This document shows, in pieces, positions 50,501 through 59,599 of a DNA stretch of 64,000 bases. The notes under the pieces are model-generated. The model worked only from the letters and a program-made list of their open reading frames with translations. It ran no database searches and was not told where the DNA came from. Both the position numbers and the translations under genes were made by a program. Numbering within the stretch: position 1 is the stretch's first letter; each line of letters starts with the position of its first letter. The stretch is from Schistosoma mansoni (lineage: Eukaryota; Platyhelminthes; Trematoda; Strigeidida; Schistosomatidae), in assembly GCF_000237925.1 (NCBI RefSeq), contig NC_031496.1, positions 31,352,539-31,416,538 on the forward strand, in the 5' to 3' direction.

Positions 50501-53500
50501 TCTGAACACGACGAAGAGCGTAAACAAATTAGATCTAGGTTAACTAAAAGTCTAAGGAACGATCGTGAGCAGTGGTGGGCAACGAAAGCAAAAGAGATGG
50601 AAAAGGCAGAGGCTGTAGGCAACACCAGGCAACTATTCAGACTAATAAAAGAGACCGGAATTAAGAAGTCAAGTGTAAGTGAGACAATCTCGGAAAAAGA
50701 CGGAACCCTTATCTGCTCTCAACCTAAACGTTTAGAACGATGGGCGGAACACTTTAAGGAGCAGTTTAGCTGGCCTTCAGCTACTGCACAACTACCCACT
50801 ATTCCTAGAAAACCTGAATGGAACATTGAGGTAGCCCCCCCGACCCTACTTGAAGTTCAAAAGGCTATAGGTAATCTGAAACGAGGAAAAGCAGCTGGTC
50901 CTGATGGATTGGCTCCAGAGGTCTTTAAATATGGTGGTCCAATTTTAGCGATTAGGTTGACTACTATTCTGGCTAAAATCTGGGAGACGGATGTAATCCC
51001 ATCCGACTGGTCACAATCACTGATTGTCCCAATATATAAAAAGGGGTCAAAATCATCCTGTGATAACTATAGAGGGATTAGTCTGACTAACATAGCATCT
51101 AAAATACTAGCCTCAATAATTATCGGGCGCCTAACTAAGACTCGTGAACTGCAAACACGAGAAAATCAGGCTGGCTTCAGACCTGGTCGTGGCTGTATCG
51201 ACCACATATTCACCATTCGTCAAGTTTTAGAGCACAGACACGCTTATCGGCGTCCAACAATGATAGTTTTTCTTGACTTAAAAGCAGCATTTGACTCTGT
51301 AGACCGAGAGGTTCTGTGGCAGTGTCTGTCATTGAAAGGTGTACCTGAGAAGTACATAAACCTTTTGAAGGCTCTTTACTCGAACACTATTAGTCGAGTA
51401 AGAGCTTATGGCGAACTGCCATATGATTTTACAACCTCAAGTGGTGTCCGTCAAGGCTGTCTACTATCCCCGTTTTTGTTTAACTTCATTATAGACCTGT
51501 TGCTGCAAATAACACTCTCTTCGACTGAATCTACAGGAATTGATCTCCTACCAGGGGAACCACTAAGCGACTTAGAATACGCAGATGACATAGTCCTGTT
51601 TGGTGAAGACGCTGGCAAAATGCAGAGTCTTCTGTTGGAACTCAGTAATAATGCCAGGATGTTTGGGATGCGTTTCTCCCCATCCAAATGTAAATTGTTA
51701 CTCCAGGACTGGCCTGCGTCAACACCCGAACTAAGGATAGGGAGTGAAGTAGTCGAACGCGTCGACAACTTCACTTATCTTGGAAGTCTGATCAGCTCTG
51801 ATGGGTTGGTGTCTGACGAAATCTCTGCACGGATTCAAAAAGCTCGTTTGGCTTTTGCCAACTTACGTCACCTATGGCGTAGACGAGATATCCGTCTATC
51901 AATTAAGGGACGAGTATACTGCGCAGCAGTTCGTTCTGTTCTACTTTACGGCTGTGAAACATGGCCATTAAGAGTAGAAGATACTCGTAGGTTACTAGTA
52001 TTTGACCACAGATGCCTTAGAAATATTGCTCGCATCTGCTGGGATAACCGGGTAAGTAATAGTGAGGTTAGACGCAGGGTATTGGGGAACGTTGGTAAAT
52101 CAGTTGATGAGGTGATGAATCTTCATCGACTGAGATGGTTGGGCCATGTGTTACGTATGCCTGAACACCGATTACCACGACGCGCTATGATGACTAGTAT
52201 TGGGGACGGTTGGAAGAGAGTTAGGGGCGGCCAAACCAAAACATGGCATCAGTGTTTGAAGTCACTAACTTCTAGTCTGAGCCATGTTGGTAGATGCAGA
52301 CTACCTGGTTGGGGTCCGCGTGACTATCGTAACCAATGGTTGGAGACTCTAGGTGACATGGCTCAGAATCGATCACAATGGCGTAGGTGTATACACTCTT
52401 TATCTTCCCTTAAACCTTGAGACTAAAATTGCTTCATATCTCTCTTCCTTCCTATACTATATCCTTATATACAACCTATAATTTATATACTACTACCAAC
52501 ACTAAATTAACTACTATGAATCCGGTGTTGATCTTGTTGTGCTAACGAGGTATGGCAACTTGGACCGATGCATATATGTGCCTGGTCCTACGTTGTAGCT
52601 GACTGACTGACTGACTGACTGATCACCGACTACCATGTGACTGCATTTCCTTACGATGCTCCACTGCCTTGTGGACTAGACCTTCAGGTCAAAGGATCCG
52701 GGTGTGGCCCCCTAAGAAAACCACCTGCTTCAGTTTGGGCACCTGGGCAGTATCACAGCCCTCACACAAATCAAATGGGATTTGTGCGGTGCATATATAT
52801 CTAGCGCTTCTTGTACCAATATTTATGTGTTTAAATAATAATAATAATAATAATAATCCGCCTAAAGGAGTTGGGAAACTGATTCCAAACCAATAGTGCA
52901 CACGGGCTCCAGGATCCTAAGGAAACAAATGACGTATGAACCTACTGTTAGTCACTGGCTATCATAGAACTGCATTTCCAGACGTTACTCGATTGTCTTG
53001 TGGATAAGACCTCAAGGTCAAAGGCTAAGAAAGTGGACCCTTAAGAAAACTACCTGCTTCTGTTTGGACGCCCGAGCAGTATCACAGCCCTCACACAAAA
53101 ATTGATTCGTGTGGCACATATATACTTGGTGTCTCCTTGCACTAATGTTTATGATTTTAAATAAATAAATAGATTCTTATAGGTTCTTAGGGTTAATAAA
53201 AAGCATTACGACTCTAAATGCCATACAACCTATTGCTGCTACCCATATTCGACTACGTATACACATAAGGATGCATCCCGGTAGTATAATATTTAAATTC
53301 GTGCTTACTATCAAAACGGGTGAATTTTTTTATATTAGATATTCTTGTACAACTAGAACTTACTTGAATCTTTTGAGGAAGATAAGATCTCAGATCACGT
53401 ATCTCATCTTCATAACCAAATGTAAATATAAGATCAGCCTCGTCTACGACGATACAACGTAGGTCCTTCAGTGATAGAATCCCCGAACGCAAGACCTTCA

Positions 53501-54022
53501 TTAGTCTAGATGGTGTTCCGATAATTATATCAGGGTTCTCCAATATGAGAGGCCTATACGAACACATGTCTATGAATTGATTTACTTTATTTGATCAGTG
53601 TCATGACCAGTCGATATGTCAACCGATGAAATACTTTTGGCAGCATATTTACAAAGGCATTTTATATTACTGGCAACTTGCGAACACAACTCTTTTGTTG
53701 GAGCAAGAACAACTACTGAAGTGGATTGGCACATGGCAAACTAGGAAAGTTAAAAACCATACAAAACTACCTGTTTCTCTTGCAAAAGATCATTTAGAAT
53801 CGGAATCGCAAATGCAGCAGTCTTTCCAGATCCCGTTTTTGCGTGAACTATCAAACACTTTTTGGCGAAAACCAGTGGTATAACGGCCTGTTGTATATCA
53901 GTGGGTTTTACCCAGTTCAAATCAGAAATAGCCTGAGAAAACTTATACATGATTAATGATTCCATCACCTTCAAGATTCTCTGGTCGAGGTTCAGCTGAT
54001 GAAACTCATCTACGCTTTCCAT
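35501..54022 (-). CDS. DDX56: DEAD-box ATP-dependent RNA helicase DDX56 (complete, 11 exons)
   Basis: Nucleolar RNA helicase of large-subunit ribosome assembly. Exons, 5' to 3': 53969-54022, 53771-53932, 53586-53740, 53364-53553, 45262-45404, 44110-44214, 40877-41065, 39149-39408, 38253-38329, 37957-38149, 35501-35667. All junctions are GT-AG and in phase, giving 564 residues (human about 547). Motifs: Q motif with TDIQ at 29-32, AKTGSGKT at 49-56, APTKEL at 85-90, TPSR at 137-140, DEAD at 161-164, SAT at 192-194, TLIFTNS in exon 6, SRGID at 344-348, HRVGRTAR at 369-376. The basic C-terminal end is as in the family, including [14 protein letters not shown] and [13 protein letters not shown] at 54020-54022 is chosen because [17 protein letters not shown] aligns with the family start. 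The first three introns are 36, 30 and 32 nt; the fourth is about 8 kb and holds two LINEs and nested SINEs. Confidence 0.95.
39820..40205 (-). pseudogene. 3' fragment of an L1-type RTE LINE in a DDX56 intron
   Basis: Reverse complement matches the 3' end of the LINE at 2523-5797 ('cttacacctgttacccctcg', 'tgtgttctttggtcttcctc'). 5' truncated near 40205. In intron 7 of DDX56. Confidence 0.75.
41270..41660. mobile_element. Two abutting old SINE family A pieces
   Basis: 41270-41480 is a minus-orientation head (B box reads 'cgaacgctcaacc', A box 'aggtcactgagc'). 41500-41660 is a plus-orientation body with hammerhead remains: GCACTG/CAGTGC helix I kept, CTGAGAA and TTC in place of CTGAGGA and GTC. 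DDX56 intron 6. Confidence 0.6.
42879..43408 (-). mobile_element. SINE-like repeat family C, full length
   Basis: Minus-strand copy from 'cgcccccaaatgccctggta' (43408) to a (TAAA)n tail at 42879-42897. Very like the copy at 48093-48622. DDX56 intron 6. Confidence 0.85.
43453..43988 (-). pseudogene. 5'-truncated L2-type RTE LINE
   Basis: 3' end of the L2 type with (CTGA)n tail, 3' UTR and C-terminal coding block ([34 protein letters not shown]). Possible imperfect duplication 'attcatcgttt'/'attcatagttt' on the two sides. DDX56 intron 6. Confidence 0.85.
44350..44790 (+). mobile_element. LTR fossil in DDX56 intron 5
   Basis: Starts TGTTATATCC near 44358; has a TATA-like and polyA-like middle ('ggtatataaacagaataagc', 'gaaataaatgattcgc') and the block 'gttctggactcaagtgg'. 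Same LTR family as 1-375. No internal region, so a solo-LTR-like relic; family unassigned. Confidence 0.5.
45723..46958 (+). mobile_element. 5'-truncated RTE-like LINE (L3) with 12-bp target-site duplication
   Basis: taaaccacagga at 45723-45734 and again at 46947-46958 brackets 45735-46946. The insert holds the 3' third of an ORF, a 3' UTR and a tail 'gtgtttaaataaataaataa'. The perfect duplication marks it as a recent target-primed insertion in DDX56 intron 4, antisense to that gene. Confidence 0.9.
45789..46784 (+). pseudogene. Partial LINE reverse transcriptase (C-terminal part)
   Basis: Begins inside the palm domain: [17 protein letters not shown], then [20 protein letters not shown] with the catalytic [21 protein letters not shown], and the RTE C-terminal block [20 protein letters not shown] to a stop at 46782-46784. 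Open throughout (331 codons), but lacks endonuclease and fingers by 5' truncation. Confidence 0.9.
47662..47868 (+). mobile_element. Nest level 1: family C copy #1, 5' part
   Basis: Starts 'cccccaaatgccatggttcg' and runs to tccacctaaag (47858-47868), the target-site copy used by copy #2. It continues at 52857-53171. Confidence 0.8.
47869..48092 (+). mobile_element. Nest level 2: family C copy #2, 5' part
   Basis: Starts 'cccccaaacgccctggtacg' and breaks at 'gttggaaaaccc', where copy #3 is inserted. It resumes at 48628-48706 and again at 52630-52856, where it ends in (AAT)n. Confidence 0.85.
48093..48622 (-). mobile_element. Nest level 3a: family C copy #3, antisense insertion
   Basis: Full family C unit on the minus strand, from 'cccccaaatgccctggtacg' (48622) to a (TAAA)n tail (48093). 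The host bases aaccc occur on both sides (48088-48092 and 48623-48627), a likely short target-site duplication. Confidence 0.85.
48697..52629 (+). mobile_element. Nest level 3b: full-length RTE-like LINE (L2) with 10-bp target-site duplication
   Basis: tgatcaccga at 48697-48706 and 52620-52629 brackets 48707-52619 (3913 bp). The 3' end is a (CTGA)n tail. It interrupts family C copy #2, whose sequence continues on both sides. The 5' leader starts 'tcgttgctgctaccttgacg'. It lies in DDX56 intron 4, antisense to that gene. Young, by its perfect duplication and almost open coding region. Confidence 0.92.
48829..52420 (+). pseudogene. LINE endonuclease-reverse transcriptase, one frameshift from open
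   Basis: N-terminal part 48829 to about 49715: a poorly conserved leader, then endonuclease start [17 protein letters not shown] and CCVSETRI. The frame then changes within the TG run at 49712-49718 (sequence reads CCTGTGTGCTGT; one TG unit fewer than expected from CAVRLNGSV downstream). The frame continues to 52420: [27 protein letters not shown], then reverse transcriptase [52 protein letters not shown] with YADD, and the C-terminal [20 protein letters not shown]. About 1190 residues in all. Probably inactive, but only by a dinucleotide contraction. Confidence 0.9.
52630..52856 (+). mobile_element. Family C copy #2, 3' part
   Basis: Continues 'ctaccatgtgactgcatttc' directly after the LINE's right duplication and ends in 'tgtttaaataataataataa'. 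Confidence 0.85.
52857..53171 (+). mobile_element. Family C copy #1, 3' part
   Basis: Starts with tccgcctaaag (52857-52867), which pairs with 47858-47868 as an 11-bp duplication with one change, then runs to 'gattttaaataaataaatag'. More diverged than copies #2 and #3, as expected for the oldest member of the nest. Confidence 0.8.
53554..53585 (-). other. 32-nt intron of DDX56 (third of three tiny introns)
   Basis: GTAAAT...TATAG between exons 3 and 4. The other two are 53741-53770 (30 nt, GTAGTT...CCTAG) and 53933-53968 (36 nt, GTGATGG...CTCAG). The 36-nt one has no stop and keeps the frame, so retention would add 12 residues within the Q-motif region. Confidence 0.9.
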
Positions 54023-54059
54023 GCCCAAATATAACGCAACTTACAAATCACCCTCTAAT

Positions 54060-56750
54060 ACGTCCAATAGGTTCAGACTTGTGTAGTAAGAACAGAAGGC
54101 CTACGGCCCATGTTATTCCTTTACTAGTACACTCGCGTGAGCTTCTAGTCCTCCCTTGAATGGATCAGTCGAAGGTGCGGACACCCCTGCTTCGGGTAAC
54201 GGGTTCCAAAAATTGACAACTCTGTGTGAAAACCTGTAAGCCACATGTATTTTGTTCGTTCTTGGCTTTTATACTCCTCTACTATGTCTTCTGAGATGTC
54301 CTGATCTAGTGGGAAGAAAAAGAGAAGATATATTGATTCCGAAATCATTCCTTAGTATTCTACACATCAAAATCAGATCGCCTCTCAATCTGAGTTTGGT
54401 AGAGTAAATAGGTCTGGCTTCTAAATCCGCTCTGTATATGGTAAACCACTCATCTGTGGAATCGCACTAGTAGCTACCAGGAAGTCCTTGAGCCATTTTA
54501 GGAGAGGTCAGTCAATGCCTAGATTTTCCAGCTTTTGTATTAGTCTATTCTTCGGCACCGTATCAAATGCTTTACTGAAGTCTATGTGGACAACATTCAC
54601 TGATTTTCCATTATATAGGCCCTCTATTAATTGCTCCCTTGCTATAAGGAGATTTGTTGTGCAAGATAATCCTTTCCTGAAACTATGTTGTTCATTATTT
54701 AACAAGTTGTTTGTTCCCACGAATGTCATCACGGTCTCTTTGACTACTCTTTCCAGCATTCTAACTACAACACTGGTGAGGCTGACAGGTCTTCAGTTCT
54801 ATGGAAGTTGTCTTGGTCCTGTTTTATATATTGTGGTGACAATTGCATCATCTCAGTCCATAGGTAATTCACCTTGGTGAAGTGACATATTGAATATCAT
54901 AGTCAGTGGGACTGCAATACGTTGTGCAATTAATCTCAAGATTTTGGGGTGTAGATCATCCGGCCCCATGACATTTCCGTGTCCAAAATGCTAAGGTCCT
55001 AAGGTACACTATCACTATGGAAGTTCACTGCGAACAGACTGTTCTTTTCTGATCCTCCTCTATCACTTCAGATCCACTCTCTCCCTTAATTAGGTCGAGA
55101 ATCCAACGCTGCGTCCTTATTCCGTAAGTTATGTACGAGAAAAGTCTTCTAGGCAGCTTGATTAAAGATTGTGCTTACTGCATTTCATATTTTGTCTGAG
55201 TTTCCTGGATTTTAATTATACACTTATTTCTTACCGACCTGTAGCGTTCCACCGTACTTGCTGTGCCAAGGCTGATGACAACGTCCCAACGTTTTTTCTT
55301 TGGTCTTAGTAAACGCTGGATATCCCGGCCTATCGAGGGATGGCCGTACTTCTTCTTTGGGACTGTCCAGGGTATATATGGTTGAGTTACCTGGTAGAAT
55401 AACTGCCTGAAATGAGTCCATGCCTCTTCTCTTGATGACCCTGAACCAGTTTCCCAGTTTTCAGCCGATACTACAGAGTTGATCGCCTTCATATCTGCCT
55501 TCCATATTTTAGGACGGGTCGGAGCAACTGTTGGACAGGCCCTCTCAGCCATGAACTTGAATGAGATGACCACATGATCACCTCTCTGTAGATGTGAGAA
55601 GGAAGTTATTTGACTGACATCATCACTGTGTACGAAAATTAGGTCCAAGAGAGACAAGTTTTGTAAGTTGTATCTGATGGGATCCCTGATATACAGGAAT
55701 AGAGCTAAGGAGATTTTGGTTTCTAACAATTTGTAATTAAATGACTATGTTGATGACCCTACTTCTAAGTTTACTCCGTTTATATACGATGCATAAAAGT
55801 CGCCTACTACAAGGCTTTTAGCCCTAATACACCAGGACTTAAGTTTCCTCAGGAGGAAGGCATCTACTGAACATTCTGGACTGCAGTATACTACAACTAA
55901 CTCAACACCTTGCCGTTTACATTTCAGCCTGCAACGCACCAGATCACATGGCTCTGAGTCGTGTGCCACTGTCTATACGGCACGTACGGTTGAGGCGTTT
56001 TTCATACATATGATAACAACTCACCCTCATATTTTAGTCCGCCAGCCATACAAAATGAGAAATCAAGCAATTAAATTTCACGGTCATACACATATGAGGC
56101 TAACCATGTTCCTGGAATGACAATAACATCAGATTTTTCTGTGTCTACCACTTTTTTGAGCTCCGACATTATATTTTTCAGGCTGGTAGCATTATGATAG
56201 CACACCTTTAATTCTATGAAGGAACTTATCTTATCACCCAGAGTGGTGTGGGGATCATATTGCTCCGAAATTTTACAATTTGAAAACCCTTAAGTATGAG
56301 GTTTTTCGCCGTTTCGGCTGCGCTCATTTATTCCTAATTCCGTCAATCTTCTCTTAATACAGTCAACCAGGCTGAGATCCTCACAGACGTATATTCCGAA
56401 TCCAATCAGTTTGCGTGGGTTTCCAAGTACTAGATTTCTTCCTCCTTCGGAAGCAAAGGTAACCTTTGAGAGACCGCTTTTCTGCATACTTTCAGAGTCC
56501 ACTTTTTTCTATTCTGTAAAGCTTATAGAGGATGACTATTGCTACTGTTTCTGGGAGTAGCTTGCTTATCGAGGATTAAATTTGATTGAGGTCGTGTTCA
56601 AATCTAGCTCTCGGCTCGCAACATTCTCTTAACTTGTGAAAAACGACTGACCTTGTAGATGGTGGAGAAGATTTTTAGCTGAAGTGGATGATTTTGGTAT
56701 AATTTTGTTCTCTGTGCTGGATGATTTGGTCATGGGGTTTTCATCATCAT
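54060..56750 (-). pseudogene. CR1/Jockey-like LINE, degenerate (endonuclease, reverse transcriptase, tail)
   Basis: From high to low coordinates on the minus strand: a leader (GLSKVTFASEGGRN at about 56440-56480), endonuclease remains (VVVYCSPECSVDAFLL, VVGDFYASY; 55745-55969), endonuclease end and linker (LSLLDLIFVHSDDVSQITSF, RGDHVVISF, WTHFRQLFYQ; 55175-55729), reverse transcriptase (FRKGLSCTTNLL, VVHIDFSKAFDTVPKNRLI; 54508-54759) and the conserved tail (LRGDLILMCRILRN, VNFWNPLPEAGVSAPSTDPF; 54145-54400). Several frame breaks. Its 3' end falls just upstream of the DDX56 start codon. Confidence 0.8.
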
Positions 56751-56764
56751 CATCATAGGCACCT

Positions 56765-56830
56765 GAAGTTTGTGCCAATGATGTCGTCCAGAATAACAAT
56801 GAAAGCTCCATGATCAAGCCATCCAGCTCA
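56765..56830 (+). ncRNA. Decayed Penelope-type hammerhead motif
   Basis: Same module as 30447-30515, with CCAATGA in place of CTGATGA (56775-56781), GAAA at 56801-56804 and GCTC after it. The core is broken. It interrupts the CR1-like LINE. Confidence 0.45.
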
Positions 56831-57114
56831 GAGAATAAAACCCCACCAAAATGACGGACCTGTCATCGATGTTCTTTTTAACAAGCTGTAGAGTTTCGTC
56901 TCTTGAAATCTCCTCATCCCTGCAGTTTGACCTGGCATCAGACGCGGAGATCTCAATCTCTCCCCTTACTTTTGTTTTTCTCGATCCGGAGCTGAAATAG
57001 TCGACTCAAAATTCTTAGAGCTCTTTACAATTTGCTTGTTCTCAACGTGCTTTTTCTTTTTTTCTTATGACCGTGCCTACATCTGTGTGTTTGTTAGCGG
57101 CTACTTTATTTGGG

Positions 57115-57655
57115 CCCATCTTGATACTTACTTACGCCTTTTACCCCTCGTCGAGAAGCCTAGGTCGCTCACCAACATTCTCCACCCAACCATATCCCCA
57201 ACAATCCTTTCAAGTTGCCATTCATTCTTTTCATGTCTACTTCCGATTCCCGCCGCAGTGTATTCTTTTGTTTTCCTCTTCTCCGTTCCCTTGCATCAAT
57301 TTCAAGTTAGTGCTTGTTTCTTAATGCAGTTTGGTGATTTCTGTAATGTATGTTCTATTCACTTACAAGATTTTTCCCTAATTTCCTCATCAGATAGAAG
57401 CTAGTTTGTCGTCTCCCATAGTAGGCTGTTGCTGATGGTATCCAGTCAACGGACATTCAGTATCTTACGTAGATAATTGTTTGGAAATATTTGTACGATC
57501 CTGATGACGGTTGTGGTAATTCTCCAAGTTTCAGCTCCGTACAGTGGAACTCCTCCTGCAGCTCTTCTAGGGCTACTGCCGGTCCCATACCTGAGTAAAG
57601 GAGGAGGGTTGGGTATAGAGTCAGCAACCTCATCCCGTAATAAACAACCTTGCTA
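57115..57655 (-). pseudogene. L1-type RTE LINE pieces inside CR1-like sequence
   Basis: 57122-57560 is the L1-type 3' end on the minus strand ('cttacttacgccttttaccc', C-terminal coding remains). 57540-57650 is the L1-type 5' leader in the opposite orientation ('gggctactgccggtcccata', 'ggaggagggttgggtataga'). The head-to-head order suggests two events or an inversion. Confidence 0.65.
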
Positions 57656-58230
57656 GAAAACGTTCCATCTCGATTGTCTCATTCAAATCCGAAGCGGGAT
57701 TCAAGATAATGCTCTCCGCTTCCCCAAGAACTGAAAACTGCCCATCTGCTGATGATTCTTTATCTGAGGGCATCTTTATAGCTATGTTCAACAGTTCAAT
57801 CGCCTCAAGAACCAACACAGACTTTTAGGGCAGTATGGCTTGCAGAACCTTTCTATATGAAGCTGGTGTGAGTCCGGCACACATGTTGTGATACCACTTG
57901 TTTCAGTCGTCAGATCGCAGTAATTCCTCGACCGAGAAAAAGTACAAGGGTCTACCACAATGATGCTTTACTTGCGCCATGGAGAACAATAAAAAACAAT
58001 CTCTAGAATAAGTGTCTTTTAAGGCTTTATATGTAACAAGCACTCAACACAAAATGCTGAAGTTTACATATTGCTGTGACTAAAAACAAAAGTCCAACCT
58101 TAATCAATACAAAAGTCTCATACACCCTTGAATACAATCAATACTTATGGATTCACGCAACGAGGAAAAATACCCCTCCCCTCCCTGTTTCTGTACATAA
58201 AAGGTACAGGTGTTAAAATACTTTACAAAA
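57655..58230 (-). mobile_element. CR1-like LINE 5' region, copy 1
   Basis: Matches 61640-62440 in order ('cccatctgctgatga', 'gccggcacacatg'-like region, 'gaggaaaaatacccctcccc'). It is the apparent 5' part of the CR1-like element at 54060-56750, split from it by the RTE pieces. Confidence 0.5.
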
Positions 58231-58489
58231 AGCGATGCTATTAGTGATTACGTTAGCTGAAATAGATTCAATTACAGTAAAACAGTAGTCTTTATGCGTA
58301 ATAAACGATTAGTACCACGAAATTTACTCAGCGAGAAAAAAACCACTGTTCTTTTTAAAAAGTAATTGACCCAAGTAGCAGGGATATTCCAACTTTAGTT
58401 TGTTTATCAGAATTAGCTTATTGAATAGAAAGACAGTTTAATAAATAATAGAAGTGATCGTGAAGTAACACTCAGAGTAATTCCCCTTA

Positions 58490-58790
58490 GTACCCGCAAA
58501 ACTAAAGTTGTCCTTGAACCTTTAGAAAAAAATATTGGACGTTGCCATCAGTCACTCTTTCTAGTTGTAGGTTGAACCCTGTAGTTTTAGTATGCTCGTC
58601 CTTATTGTTGGTGTTATGCGAGTTCTCTATGTTTGTTTGCGTACCAAAACTTTGTAAATTCATGGCCTCACGTTTGCCACTTCTTTTGCGTTTACTACGC
58701 TGATCGATAACCCAGTGGGCCTCTGGAACGTCAACACCAAGTAACAAACCAACCTTGTCACAAGCTATGGTGGGTAGCTGTACACAATAC
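58490..58790 (-). mobile_element. BEL/Pao-like pol fossil fragment
   Basis: On the minus strand a stretch containing CDKVGLLLGVDVPEAHWVID resembles the segment after the aspartic protease in BEL/Pao polyproteins (known in schistosomes from Saci-1). A short Asn/Lys-rich part follows. A lone, broken fragment with no LTR or other domains beside it. Confidence 0.5.
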
Positions 58791-59390
58791 TATCAGCCAA
58801 GCTGAGACTCACACGACCATATATTCTGGACTAAGTCAGATCTCGTGATTTTTCCAGTATTAAGTTTCTTTTCTCAACGGAAACAAAAGTAACTTTCAGA
58901 GGCGGCTTCCTTGCTTACTTTTGGAATCCACTTTTTGTCCTACTCCGTTTAGCTTATGAATGTTAACCCCTGCTACTGTTTCTGGAAACAGCTTGCTTGG
59001 TAAGGACTCAATATGGTAAAGCTATGTTCAAACCTAGCTTTCGGTTTCTTTTTGGAGCCTTCTCTTGACTGACCGTTCTTCAAGGTCCATTCCACACGGT
59101 TTGGGGTTGTTGTTTCCAAACCCTTCACATCCTCAACTCCCGATTTGGCGTCTGATGTGAAGTTCTCACTTTTTCCCCAGCTTTATAGGTGTTACCGTTG
59201 GCCAGTCGCTGGATTTTTGTTTCGTAATCAAATCTATAACGTTCAGGCTTCGGTCCTGCGTAATCTGTTTCGCATTGATACAAGGTTCTACAGATGAACT
59301 CAAATATTTTAGAACTCTCTGTAATTAGCTAAATTACCTTCTGTTTTTTCTTCCTTGTAACCATGCCTAAATCTGTTTATTTGCAGAATT
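58790..59390 (-). pseudogene. CR1-like LINE leader region, copy 2 (3' truncated)
   Basis: Aligns with 56380-57110 of copy 1 ('ctgctactgtttctggaaac', 'cttgcttggtaaggactcaa'). It breaks off at 58790, so it lacks endonuclease and reverse transcriptase. Loss of the 3' part is unusual for LINEs, which are normally cut at the 5' side. Confidence 0.55.
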
Positions 59391-59599
59391 ATGATCTACT
59401 TCGTTATTAGTACTGCTTTAATAATAAACCTAATCCTAAAGTTATAGATTAGCTATGATGCAACTACCTAATCTAAAAGGTCTTACGTTGAAGTCATGTC
59501 AGTGTCTACACTGACTCGTTCTACCTCAATCATTACCAATATATGATAGAGAACATGCCTATACTGGAGATAGAACAAGATATTTAATATGAATAAAAG

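Noticed and set aside
53750-54028. Single-exon reading of the DDX56 start through 53750
   Set aside because: It reads through a 36-nt intron and into the next intron; the spliced form matches the helicase family and the unspliced one does not.
58502-58747. Last exon of an unknown host gene on the minus strand
   Set aside because: The LLLGVDVPEAHWVID segment resembles BEL/Pao polyproteins and the surroundings are all element debris; listed as a fossil instead.
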